This document shows positions 56,014 through 64,000 of a stretch of 64,000 nucleotides of DNA, one piece after another. The stretch's first letter is position 1, and the number at the start of each line of letters is the position of its first letter. The stretch comes from Geofilum rhodophaeum. GTDB taxonomy: Bacteria; Bacteroidota; Bacteroidia; Bacteroidales; Marinilabiliaceae. The stretch spans positions 124,001 through 188,000 of the forward strand of contig NZ_MWUJ01000003.1 of assembly GCF_002210225.1 (NCBI RefSeq). Direction: 5' to 3'. Below the pieces are notes generated by a model. That model saw only the letters and a program-made list of their open reading frames with translations. It searched no databases and was not told the origin of the DNA. Both the position numbers and the translations under genes were made by a program.

Positions 56014-57076
56014 GGGCGACTGCTTTTAAGGATTTCAAATATTGCTCCACCTCACATGCCACTGCAGCGGCATCGGCAAAAACCTCTGGCAGTGTGGCGG
56101 GTCCTTTACAGGCCCCACTGGCAAAAAGACCTTTCTGTTGCACAACCGAACCCGCAGCCAAAAACCCCTGAACAGGCACAAAGCCGGAACCAAAAACGGG
56201 CTCCTTAAAAAACACGGCCCTTTCTTGCTGCTCCAACACAAAAGTTGGCACCATGCCCGACATGAGCACCAACATATCGAGCTGCAAGTGCAAAGGACGT
56301 CCCTGCAGGGTATCTTCGGCCTTTACATGCAAACGCTTACCCTGACCGGGCGCAGCTTCGGATAAGCGCCCCCTTATAAAGCGCACCCCATAATCGACCT
56401 GGGCCTTTCGGTACAGTTCCTCATACTCCAGCCCATGCATACGCAAATCCATATAAAAACAGTAAACCTGGGCCTCCGGAAAAAACGCCTTAACGGCCAT
56501 AGCCTGTTTCACAGCGGTAACACAGCAGAGTTTGCTGCAATGGGGACTGCCACACTTAAGGTCGCGGGAACCCACACAATGCACGAAACCAATCTGGGGA
56601 GCGGCACAGTCGGGACCAAATGGCCAGGGGCGTTCCTTCCTGAAAACGGCCTCCAAATCAGCAGATGTAAGCACCGAAGGATACAAGCCGTATCCGTATT
56701 CTTCCTTGCGACGGGCATCAAACAAGGCAAAACCGTTGGCCAAAACAACGACCCCGGCCCTTCCAACAACCGTCTCCCCTTGCCATAATTCCCATCCCTC
56801 CCCGACCTTTTGCAAATGGTCAACAGTCTGCCCCAAATGGAGCGGAATGGCGCGAGCGAGCACCTGCTCTTTTAAAGCACCCAACAAGTCCGATGCCGCC
56901 ACCCCATGCGGAAACAAGTGATGCCACCCTTTCAGATGGCCACCCAGCTGCTCCTTTTGCTCATAGATGCGCACACTAAAACCTCTTGCGGACAGCACCA
57001 GGGCAGTCTGCATACCGGCGGGACCACCACCAATAATGGCAACCTCATCCTTATTTATGTACTCTGATGATCTCAT
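56006..57076 (-). CDS. HdrA-like FAD protein
   Basis: 356 residues, much shorter than methanogen HdrA (about 650). Dinucleotide motif IIGGGPAGMQTA at 14-25, GGHLKGWHH, the HdrA cysteine motif with Cys167, 175, 180, 184 and 185 (HCVGSRDLKCGSPHCSKLCC), and the C-terminal GLFASGACKGPATLPEVFAD. The N-terminal and C-terminal ferredoxin domains of large HdrA are not present; in size it is closer to QmoA. In other systems HdrA is the electron-splitting flavoprotein; whether that holds for this short form is unknown. Four-base overlap with the gene before it. Confidence 0.88.
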   Translation of the reverse strand: MRSSEYINKDEVAIIGGGPAGMQTALVLSARGFSVRIYEQKEQLGGHLKGWHHLFPHGVAASDLLGALKEQVLARAIPLHLGQTVDHLQKVGEGWELWQGETVVGRAGVVVLANGFALFDARRKEEYGYGLYPSVLTSADLEAVFRKERPWPFGPDCAAPQIGFVHCVGSRDLKCGSPHCSKLCCVTAVKQAMAVKAFFPEAQVYCFYMDLRMHGLEYEELYRKAQVDYGVRFIRGRLSEAAPGQGKRLHVKAEDTLQGRPLHLQLDMLVLMSGMVPTFVLEQQERAVFFKEPVFGSGFVPVQGFLAAGSVVQQKGLFASGACKGPATLPEVFADAAAVACEVEQYLKSLKAVAHA

Positions 57077-58134
57077 TCAAAGCTGACTTTTAAAACACCT
57101 GGTTCTCTGGGAACGCCGGCAACTCCCTCAACCATACTGTACTTCTGACGGGCTTGGTAAGCAATACCGATCTTGTCGAGCAGCGGCTCCAATTGCACTT
57201 GATGCATCTGCAAGCCCAGGGTCCAGGGATCACGTCCCAACATCAAGGCCGCCAATTCTTCATGAGAAAGCACGGGAATGCCTTTTCCTTCTCCATCGTA
57301 GGTCTTTCCGCTCATCTCGGCCAAAGTATATTGCCAGCGATCGAGAAACATATTGCAACCGGGACAGTTGGTCAGGATCAAATCAGGGGCAAAGGCCTCC
57401 ATCGATTCAAACTTAATGCGGCTGTTCGACACGGAATAGCCACGATTTTCCTGCAACATATAGTGCCTGAAACCAAAACCACAGCAATGACGACGTTCCG
57501 GGTAATCCACCATCTCTCCCCCGAAAGTCTCCGCCAGGCCCGACAACACACTGGGAAACTCTGCGCCCCCAAAACCTCCGGCAGGAAAAATTTTTGCATA
57601 ATGACATCCTACATGATCAACCACCCGCAAGGCGCGTTGGGTGGACTTATCGACCAGGCGATGGGGCGACCGATCGGCAATAGGCTTCCGTAAATGGTAG
57701 ATAAGGTCTGAAGTATGCACCAGGGCTGTAGGCAGCTCAAAGGTTCTTCGGGTGGACTTCCACAAGGCCTCCCGGGTTTGTTCCAGCATTTCGGGATGAT
57801 GCTGCCACATATCCAGCATTTCCAGATAAATGCCAAAGGAGGTAACACAAGAAACCAGCAAGTGCCGATAACCGGCTTCGGTCATCAGGGACAACTGACG
57901 GGCAATTACCGTCATGATGGTTTCGAGGGGCACCAGATCGCAGTGGTAAGCAATTCCGGTGCAGGTCGTGTGCCTGCGGTCTTCAAAAATATCCAGGCCC
58001 AGACTGTTGCGGAGAATATCGAGCAAGGCTGCCTCTGCGCCAGGAAAAAAGGTTTGCCGGATGCAACTCCGCACAAAAAAATAATGGTTATCGGGGACCT
58101 CCTTTTGGTAGTCCTTCCACAATAAAGGCGTCAT
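57073..58134 (-). CDS. HdrB-like protein with one intact CCG domain
   Basis: 353 residues. The C-terminal CCG domain is intact: Cys177, Cys217-218 (HCCGFGF) and CPGC at 257-260. The N-terminal domain keeps the exact spacing but not the ligands: Cys24, then CTG at 58-60 in place of CCG, then CVTS at 96-99 in place of CxxC. One noncubane cluster has therefore probably been lost. HdrB subunits reduce disulphides in methanogens; here the substrate is unknown. Start and stop each overlap the neighbours by 4 bases, indicating coupled translation. Confidence 0.88.
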   Translation of the reverse strand: MTPLLWKDYQKEVPDNHYFFVRSCIRQTFFPGAEAALLDILRNSLGLDIFEDRRHTTCTGIAYHCDLVPLETIMTVIARQLSLMTEAGYRHLLVSCVTSFGIYLEMLDMWQHHPEMLEQTREALWKSTRRTFELPTALVHTSDLIYHLRKPIADRSPHRLVDKSTQRALRVVDHVGCHYAKIFPAGGFGGAEFPSVLSGLAETFGGEMVDYPERRHCCGFGFRHYMLQENRGYSVSNSRIKFESMEAFAPDLILTNCPGCNMFLDRWQYTLAEMSGKTYDGEGKGIPVLSHEELAALMLGRDPWTLGLQMHQVQLEPLLDKIGIAYQARQKYSMVEGVAGVPREPGVLKVSFE

Positions 58135-58766
58135 GATTCCTGATTTAACTTTAGTTCTTCAGCCCCCCTTTCAATGGCCTCCCAAAATCGCAGTCCCCCC
58201 GTTTCCTCAAAAATCGCCTCCAACTCATTCAATACACCGGGGGCCATCTTACGCAGCCCTCCTTCTCCTTCGCCATAGTAATTAGAGCCACAACGCCGGT
58301 ACAAGTCCGCCCCCTGCTCCAAGGCCCAGATCCATACCGGGCCCTGCTCGGGATGGGTTTCGGGCTCCACCATCAGCGGATGCACACAATAACCCGTCTC
58401 CAAAATACTGTGACCGATGCGTCTTTTGAGGCGTATTTGCTTACGCCCTTCGCTCGAATGAATAAAAAGTCCGCTTTGCTGACTCAGCTTGCGCAGGGAC
58501 TGGATCAGGTAACCGGGAACGTTGCCCCGGGGACAGCGCGCTTTGCAGGACAGGCATTGTCCGCACATCCAGATTTCCTCCCCCTTGAGTAACTTTTCCA
58601 GCTCCTGCTCCTCTCCCGTTTGCACCAACTGACAAATACGTCGGGGGTCGTAGTCGAAATAAGCGGCAGCGGGACACACTGCCGTGCAAATGCCGCAATT
58701 CATGCAGGCACTCAAACCTTCGCTAAAACGAATATCGTCCTTCAGCTGAGACAACAGACTGGCCAT
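58131..58766 (-). CDS. HdrC-like iron-sulphur protein, first gene of the Hdr-like operon
   Basis: 211 residues. Two ferredoxin sites, Cys21/24/27/31 (CMNCGICTAVCP) and Cys68/71/74/78 (CGQCLSCKARCP), then a C-terminal extension of about 100 residues containing YRRCGSNYYGEGEGGLRKM, typical of HdrC subunits linked to quinone-coupled complexes. It would pass electrons between the HdrA-like flavoprotein and HdrB. The ATG is 10 bases downstream of a perfect palindrome and -7 element. Confidence 0.88.
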   Translation of the reverse strand: MASLLSQLKDDIRFSEGLSACMNCGICTAVCPAAAYFDYDPRRICQLVQTGEEQELEKLLKGEEIWMCGQCLSCKARCPRGNVPGYLIQSLRKLSQQSGLFIHSSEGRKQIRLKRRIGHSILETGYCVHPLMVEPETHPEQGPVWIWALEQGADLYRRCGSNYYGEGEGGLRKMAPGVLNELEAIFEETGGLRFWEAIERGAEELKLNQES

Positions 58767-58776
58767 ACCATTTCAT

Positions 58777-58801
58777 AATTTTGAACACAGGTTCAAAATT
58801 A
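58777..58801 (-). promoter_or_regulatory. Hdr-like operon promoter with overlapping palindromic operator
   Basis: AATTTTGAAC (58777-58786) and GTTCAAAATT (58791-58800) are perfect inverted repeats around ACAG. On the minus strand TAATTTTG (58794-58801), a -7 element, overlaps one arm, and the predicted start near 58787 lies at the centre. A dimeric protein bound here would block transcription. The rest of the gap to 58915 shows no gene. Confidence 0.65.
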
Positions 58802-58914
58802 CCTGGTAAAAAGTTTAAACATCAGGGTAGAAACACGTAAATGCAGGTAGTAGAAACACCCATCCTAAACCCCTATATTTAAGCACCTTAATACCTGATT
58901 TGCGGAGCTATAAA

Positions 58915-58951
58915 AACAGGAGCGCCGACCTTCCGGTCCGACGCTCCTGTT
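58915..58951 (-). terminator. terminator of the wza-wzc operon
   Basis: Stem AACAGGAGCG / CGCTCCTGTT extended inward by CCGACC/GGTCCG-type pairs with a bulge and the loop TTCC. On the minus strand it is followed by TTT. It lies 23 bases after the wzc stop. Confidence 0.85.
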
Positions 58952-58973
58952 CTCTTTTCCCTGACCAACTTCC

Positions 58974-61328
58974 CTATTGGGCGCCGGCGAAATACTTGCT
59001 GCCGGCATCGTAGCCGTAGCGATAATGGTACTCCTTGCGGTGAAAGGGCAAGCCGTTAATGATTAGGCCCAGATGAGCGACCTCTTTGAACTTCTCGTCC
59101 TTCAGATTCATTTTGAAAACCTGCTTTGGCGTTACGTTGTAGCGACTTACCAAAAGATTGACGTCGGCAAAAGGAGCCAGCAAAAAGGCATCGGACACTA
59201 CGCCCAGAGGCGGCGTGTCCACGATGATGACCTCATACAAATCTTGTAAGCTCCCCAAGAATTGTTCCGTGGCTTCTCCGGCAATCATTTCGGCGGGATT
59301 TGGGGGGAGGGGACCGGCAAAAATAAAGTCGGGGGCCCCTGCCTCGCTGCCCTTAACAATTAAATCGGCTGCCTGCTCGTCGCTGCTGTAAAAAGACGTT
59401 ACTCCTTTACCAGTGCCAGGAATGCCCGATTGTCGATTCAGGGATGGCCGACGCAAATCAAACTCCACCACCAGGGTTTTCTTATTCAACTGGGCAAAGG
59501 AACGTGCCAGGTTTAAGGCGCAAAAGGATTTACCTTCACCGGGCAGAGTACTGGTAATCATAATCACCTTGCAGGCTTTTTTATTGGCATAATATCCGAG
59601 TGCCGTCCGCATGCTTCTAAAACTCTCGCTGAGCAAGGCTTGTGGTGCCTCCTGACCCTCCTTGTTCCCCAAGGCAAAACGACTTTTTTTCTTTTCAGCC
59701 GGAATCTGCCCCAGCACCGGCAAATCGCACAACTCTTTTAAGTCGTCCACCTCCTGTACTTTGTCGTTGGTAAAGACTTTGATAAAAACCACGACCGCAG
59801 GTAAAAATAGCCCGGCCAATAAAACCAACATAAGCAAGCGTTTCTGATCCGGAGCAACCAGTCCCCGATAGGTTGCCTCCTCAATAATTTCGTTATCGGG
59901 ACGATTGGCTGCCTTGGCCAGCTGGGCCTCGGTCAACTTGGTGAGCAAAAAAGTATAGGTCTCGTTGTTCATTTGCCGGGTGCGCTCAATATTCAGCAGG
60001 CGCTGCTCGGTGCGGGGCAGTTTACGAATTTCGCCACTCAGATTATACAGCCGGTTGTTGATGTCGTTCAGCGACAAGTTGGTGGCTGAGATCACACTCT
60101 TTAATGATTCGATGATGTTCCCCTTCAGGTTTTCGATACTGGCGTTGATGCGGGTGATGTTGGGATTGGCGGTGGTGGCATTGAAGCGGAGTGCAGAACG
60201 CTCGGCATTGAGGGTCGAAAGCTGGGCTATCAACTGACTCAACACCGGGTCTTCAATGCCCATGGAGGTAGGCACAATGACTTCCTGCAGGTCGCCATTG
60301 CCCTCTATATAATCGTTCAGGTAAGAGTAGTAGTCCAGCTTGGCCAGCAGGGCCGACTTCTGATCCTCCAACTCTTTCGATTGCGCCATAATCATTTCGC
60401 CCTGTAAGGAAACATTCATCACCACATTTCGAGAGCGAAAATCCTGTAAAATATTCTCTGCAGCTCCCAGCGAATCGGCCACTCCTATCAATTGCTTTTC
60501 GATAAATTCAATGGTATTGAGTGCGATCTGATTCTTCTTTTCGAGGGTATAACTTACCGAATTGTAAGCCAGGCGGTTCAGAAAATCACGCCCCTTTTCC
60601 ACATTATTTTCGAGAATAGATAACTCTACAATGGAGGAGCCATGCTGTACCCGGTCTAAAAACAAACTGGACTTGTACTGGGCAGCCAGCGCCTTTAAAT
60701 CGTTCACCACAAAACGATACTCCTTCTGTTCATAGCCCGAACCCGGCAAAACATCTTCAACAGGAACCAGACTAAAGGAAAAACGGGGGTGATTGATCTT
60801 TTCAAAAAAACCATATTCCTTAGACCACGCGCTGTTTTCGAGTTTTAACACAAAGCGGTCCTTAGATACGAAGGCGACTTCAAAAGCCAGGCCGGCAGGC
60901 TTCACCTTGGAAGAATCAATCAGGACCCTAAAGGGGCTGTCCTTATAGATTTCCTGTAAACGGTAGGCCTCCTTCTCGTAATACGACACCTCAAACTCCA
61001 ACTCCCTGATGGTTTTCTCCACCTGGCGATGCGAGGTAAGAATGATGGTTTGGTTCTCAAAATGACTTTGTCCCCCCAGCGAAATGCCGGGCAAAGCTCT
61101 TTCTCCGACATCCACCCTGCCTGCGGCAGCATCCTGAGCACTGGATATCAGCACCTGGGTGCTGATGTGATGCAGGGGAACGGTCGTTTTATATATCGCG
61201 AAGGCAATAAAAACGGAAAGAACCAGAAAAACAGGAAAATAATACCAATAACGCAGGGATCTTAAAAACAACTTCTTCGCATCCAGCGTTTTACCAGATG
61301 GCGTATCGTCGAAACTTTTCATAGGCAA
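58974..61328 (-). CDS. wzc: Wzc-like polysaccharide co-polymerase with bacterial tyrosine kinase domain
   Basis: 784 residues. Wzz-type periplasmic domain flanked by membrane helices at about 31-48 and 495-515, with a long coiled region between, and a cytosolic BY-kinase: Walker A STLPGEGKS, Walker A' VVEFDLRRPS, Walker B VIIVDTPPLG. The C-terminus is a tyrosine cluster (EYHYRYGYDAGSKYF), the autophosphorylation tail. It controls the length and export of a capsule or exopolysaccharide with Wza, whose stop is 3 bases upstream. No glycosyltransferases or Wzx/Wzy are in view. Confidence 0.93.
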   Translation of the reverse strand: MPMKSFDDTPSGKTLDAKKLFLRSLRYWYYFPVFLVLSVFIAFAIYKTTVPLHHISTQVLISSAQDAAAGRVDVGERALPGISLGGQSHFENQTIILTSHRQVEKTIRELEFEVSYYEKEAYRLQEIYKDSPFRVLIDSSKVKPAGLAFEVAFVSKDRFVLKLENSAWSKEYGFFEKINHPRFSFSLVPVEDVLPGSGYEQKEYRFVVNDLKALAAQYKSSLFLDRVQHGSSIVELSILENNVEKGRDFLNRLAYNSVSYTLEKKNQIALNTIEFIEKQLIGVADSLGAAENILQDFRSRNVVMNVSLQGEMIMAQSKELEDQKSALLAKLDYYSYLNDYIEGNGDLQEVIVPTSMGIEDPVLSQLIAQLSTLNAERSALRFNATTANPNITRINASIENLKGNIIESLKSVISATNLSLNDINNRLYNLSGEIRKLPRTEQRLLNIERTRQMNNETYTFLLTKLTEAQLAKAANRPDNEIIEEATYRGLVAPDQKRLLMLVLLAGLFLPAVVVFIKVFTNDKVQEVDDLKELCDLPVLGQIPAEKKKSRFALGNKEGQEAPQALLSESFRSMRTALGYYANKKACKVIMITSTLPGEGKSFCALNLARSFAQLNKKTLVVEFDLRRPSLNRQSGIPGTGKGVTSFYSSDEQAADLIVKGSEAGAPDFIFAGPLPPNPAEMIAGEATEQFLGSLQDLYEVIIVDTPPLGVVSDAFLLAPFADVNLLVSRYNVTPKQVFKMNLKDEKFKEVAHLGLIINGLPFHRKEYHYRYGYDAGSKYFAGAQ

Positions 61329-61331
61329 AAC

Positions 61332-62102
61332 TTACTTAAAAAGGGTGTACAATAAAATAGAAGCACTAACCAGACTCATGCCCACACCCAGGGGAATGGA
61401 AGAGAGGTTCCATTGTTTCAAACGGCGGGGTTCGACATAAATGATGTCGCCCGGTTTCAGATAGAAGAAGGAGGAGTACATAATGCGCTCATCGGTAGTG
61501 TCGATGATCAGCATCTGTGGCAAATCGCCATCCTTCCTAATCAGACGTACATTTTCACGATTGGCAAAATCGGTCATATCGCCAGCCAGACTTACTGCTT
61601 CCAATATCGTAATCTCTTCACTGTTCATCAGGAAACGCCCCGGATTTTTAACTTCTCCCATTACCGTTACGTGGTCGTTAAGCAGTTTAACAATGGCACC
61701 GCTTTGATCGATGTACTTACTCGAGGCCAGTTCGATTTTTTCAGCGATCTCCTGCAGCGACAGGCCGGCCACGTATATCTTACCCAAAAACGGGTAATCT
61801 ATTGAACCATCCAGACCTACCCTGTAACCCAGCAAACTGGCCGACATGGGATTGTCGGCCATCGCGTTGTAACCCGATTCGTTGTTCAGGAAGGCCGAAG
61901 AACGGTCGTCAAGACTTGTCACCCGAATGTACAGCAGGTCGTTGGGTTTCACCAGATAATCGGCTTTGTCTGTCTTGTAACTGCCTTCCACCTCCTCAAG
62001 ATGCCGGGCCATATCTCCCTGCAGATAAATGGACTTCTTTAATGGCACACAGGAGGTAGCCGCGAACAGAAGCAACAGAAAAATTTGGTGTCGGTACTTC
62101 AT
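61332..62102 (-). CDS. wza: polysaccharide export lipoprotein (Wza-like)
   Basis: 256 residues. Lipoprotein signal with AATSC (Cys18), a Poly_export domain opening with YLVKPNDLLYIRV and SLDDRSS, a SLBB domain (VTVMGEVKNPGRFLM; TILEAVSLAGDM), and a single C-terminal helix (LGVGMSLVSASILLYTLF) that would cross the outer membrane. It forms the export channel for the polysaccharide handled by Wzc. First gene of the two-gene operon. It is shorter than Escherichia coli Wza (379), as usual in the phylum. Confidence 0.92.
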   Translation of the reverse strand: MKYRHQIFLLLLFAATSCVPLKKSIYLQGDMARHLEEVEGSYKTDKADYLVKPNDLLYIRVTSLDDRSSAFLNNESGYNAMADNPMSASLLGYRVGLDGSIDYPFLGKIYVAGLSLQEIAEKIELASSKYIDQSGAIVKLLNDHVTVMGEVKNPGRFLMNSEEITILEAVSLAGDMTDFANRENVRLIRKDGDLPQMLIIDTTDERIMYSSFFYLKPGDIIYVEPRRLKQWNLSSIPLGVGMSLVSASILLYTLFK

Positions 62103-62265
62103 TTTAGACTCATTTTAAATAATGTGCAAGTTACAAATTAAGACCTTTCACCCCTGTGCGAGAAGACCGGGTTTAATCACCGCTTTGCACAAGTTGGTCA
62201 AATTATGGCCTTGCTTCTTTCGCTTTCAGCCCCTAACTTGCTTCCCCTAAGCCCAAACCCGCGTT

Positions 62266-64000
62266 ATGACCCTGTGGAAACAACTCCCTTTATTAAGAAT
62301 TCTGGTCTTCTTTATGGCCGGCATAGTGCTGCATGAGGCCACCTCATCCTATGACATTGTTCTTCCGGAAACCAAATGGGGATCGGCTGCATTGTTACTG
62401 TTGCTTGCAGCAGGCCGGCTGCTGCACCAGGGCCTCCGAAGCCCCCTGGCCGGAGATTTGAGCTTCGCCCTGTTTCTAATGTTTTTGGGCTACCTGTTCA
62501 CCCTGACCTTAAGTACACCCCTGCTGAAGGAACCCACCGAAGCCAAAATCGCCGGCACCCTCGAAGAAATAAAACAAAGCGACAGCGGATGGTGGCAACT
62601 GACCCTCCGGGTTGATGCAGCAGCCCCTTCCCCAAACGCAGCTCTGCTTAAGGGAAGCAGGGTTTTGCTGACCAGCAGCGACAGCAGTTTGTCCGACCTG
62701 CAAAGAGGCGAGCGACTTTTGCTGCAAACGAAACTGCAGGCCCTTCCCGTCAACACCAATCCCCATGCTTTCGACTATGGGCTTTTCCTTCGGCGCAAGG
62801 GCTATTCTTCTCAGGCCTTTCTCTCGGCCGGATCCTGGAAGAGCCTGCCTCTGCCCCCTGCAAGCCACCTGGCACTTCCCGATGCCATCAACTGCTGGTG
62901 CCGCGCAAAACTGGCACAAAACAAACTGGAACCGGAAGCCCTGGCGCTGATTCAGGCACTTTTACTGGGAAACAAAAGCGAACTCGACCGGGATACAAAC
63001 CAAAACTTCGTAAAAAGTGGTGCCATTCACCTGCTGGCTGTTTCCGGTCTACATACAGGCATTATTTATATACTGGTGGCTTCGCTGCTGTCCCTTTTTA
63101 TTCGCACCTCTCATCCCTTGAGTGTTTCCCTTATAATTGGCAGTCTGCTGGCCTATGCAGTGGTAACCGGACTGGCGCCATCGGTAGTGCGGGCCGTGCT
63201 TATGCTGTCTCTCCTACAAATGGGGCAACTCAGTCGACGCCCCGTCAACCGCTACAACCTCTTATGTGCATCGGCCTTACTGCAACTGCTCTGGCGCCCC
63301 CTACTCATTTACCATGCCGGTTTTTGGCTGAGTCACCTGGCAGTAGTGGGCATCCTGGCCTTCTACCCCCTCCTCAACAACTGCTTCACCTTCCGCTTTA
63401 CTCCTGCGCGTAAACTGTGGTCGCTGCTTGCCGTTTCGCTTGCCGCGCAAAGCACAACCCTGCCTCTTTCGCTCTACCTCTTCGGCGCTTTCCCAAGCTG
63501 GTTCCTCCTCAGCAATCTCCTGTTGCTGCCCCTGCTCACACCCATTCTGCTCCTGGCATTGGCCAGTCTGGCCCTCAGCTTTAACCCCACACTGGCTGCC
63601 CTAACAGCCGGTCCACTCAACGACCTCCTTCTGTTTATGGCACAACTGACCCAAAGCATTGAAGCGCTTCCAGGCAGCTATCCCGACAATTTATGGCTTT
63701 CAGCCCCCCTGCTCCTGCTGCTGTACCCTCTGCTGTTGCAAGTCTACCGACTGTGTACCCGTCCCCGCGGCACCCACTGGCTGCAAGCACTTGCCCTATT
63801 GTGTCTGCTAATGGCAGGATTTCTGGCGCAACAACATATCAAATTGCAGAATCAAACCCTCATTCTTTACCAAACACGCAAAGGACTCCTGCTCGAAGGG
63901 CGCTCAGGAGGACAAGTCTTCGCGCTGCGCAGCCAAAAAATGAGCTATGCCGATGCCGACTATGCCCGAAGCGGACTTATGAGACGCAGTCTGCGCTCCA
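62266..64000 (+). CDS. comEC: ComEC/Rec2-type DNA uptake membrane protein (3' end outside window)
   Basis: Open frame from the ATG at 62266 to the right edge, 578 codons without a stop. Three hydrophobic segments open the chain; the DUF4131-type domain ends in NPHAFDYGLFLRRKGYSSQA, then the competence domain begins with LLGNKSELD and the family motif HLLAVSGLHTGIIYIL, followed by many helices (SVVRAVLMLSLLQMGQLSRR; FWLSHLAVVGILAFYPLL). ComEC forms the inner-membrane channel for single-stranded DNA in natural transformation. The metallo-lactamase-like C-terminal domain has just begun at the window edge (LILYQTRKGLLLEG). Confidence 0.92.
   Translation, partial: MTLWKQLPLLRILVFFMAGIVLHEATSSYDIVLPETKWGSAALLLLLAAGRLLHQGLRSPLAGDLSFALFLMFLGYLFTLTLSTPLLKEPTEAKIAGTLEEIKQSDSGWWQLTLRVDAAAPSPNAALLKGSRVLLTSSDSSLSDLQRGERLLLQTKLQALPVNTNPHAFDYGLFLRRKGYSSQAFLSAGSWKSLPLPPASHLALPDAINCWCRAKLAQNKLEPEALALIQALLLGNKSELDRDTNQNFVKSGAIHLLAVSGLHTGIIYILVASLLSLFIRTSHPLSVSLIIGSLLAYAVVTGLAPSVVRAVLMLSLLQMGQLSRRPVNRYNLLCASALLQLLWRPLLIYHAGFWLSHLAVVGILAFYPLLNNCFTFRFTPARKLWSLLAVSLAAQSTTLPLSLYLFGAFPSWFLLSNLLLLPLLTPILLLALASLALSFNPTLAALTAGPLNDLLLFMAQLTQSIEALPGSYPDNLWLSAPLLLLLYPLLLQVYRLCTRPRGTHWLQALALLCLLMAGFLAQQHIKLQNQTLILYQTRKGLLLEGRSGGQVFALRSQKMSYADADYARSGLMRRSLRS

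Noticed and set aside
58777-58800. FNR/DNR-type binding site ahead of the Hdr-like operon
   Set aside because: Half-site sequence and spacing do not fit TTGAT-N4-ATCAA; kept only as an unnamed palindrome.

Overview
The window is chromosomal DNA from a member of the Bacteroidota, probably an anaerobic or facultative Bacteroidales/Marinilabiliales-type organism. Evidence for this: many genes are preceded by the phylum's -7 promoter element (TAnnTTTG) and lack clear Shine-Dalgarno sequences; there is a PorT protein of the type IX secretion/gliding system beside ubiE, a TamL lipoprotein, a one-component sensor with Reg_prop propeller repeats, and the block rpsU-xerC-hpf-tRNAs-tuf-tRNA-Trp-secE-nusG-rplKAJL-rpoBC-DUF3467. 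Genes are packed tightly and no intergenic gap exceeds about 300 bases. No insertion sequence, prophage, CRISPR array or rRNA operon is visible.

Left part (1-8.4 kb): the 3' end of an outer-membrane barrel protein, a membrane metallophosphoesterase with an internal twin-arginine motif, a LytS/LytTR two-component pair, a membrane endonuclease/exonuclease/phosphatase protein, and two divergent paralogous DUF438-hemerythrin-PAS genes, one followed by a DUF1858 gene. Their shared control region is rich in inverted repeats.

Accessory carbohydrate and cell-wall part (8.4-23.4 kb): a large propeller/Y_Y_Y/PAS histidine kinase without a C-terminal regulator, an AlbA_2 DNA-binding protein, a GH95 alpha-L-fucosidase-type lipoprotein, a secreted beta-helix protein, the HrpB helicase, then DUF3467, NamZ (GH171 exo-N-acetylmuramidase) and NagZ-like GH3, which together form a likely peptidoglycan-turnover operon.

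Core part (23.4-38.9 kb, all minus strand): the transcription/translation supercluster. Strong hairpins lie after tuf, between rplL and rpoB, after rpoC, between rpsU and xerC, and after hpf; they look like internal terminators or processing sites that set the ratios of the products.

Right part (38.2-62 kb): a ComEA-like protein, NSS transporter, class II aldolase, TamL and a TrmH-family methyltransferase (divergent), ubiE-porT-FAD dehydrogenase, small-type purL, an SDR enzyme, an unknown secreted protein, an inhibitory-type serpin lipoprotein and dapA. It also holds a five-gene heterodisulfide-reductase-like operon (HdrC, HdrB, HdrA, a dicluster ferredoxin-like protein and a membrane HdrDE-like fusion) whose promoter overlaps a perfect palindrome. 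Wza/Wzc polysaccharide export genes follow. ComEC runs off the right edge as an open frame.

The best candidate for a little-described system is the Hdr-like operon (53.8-58.8 kb), followed by the DUF438/DUF1858 di-iron module (5.2-8.4 kb). All functional statements are from reading sequence motifs; no database search was made.
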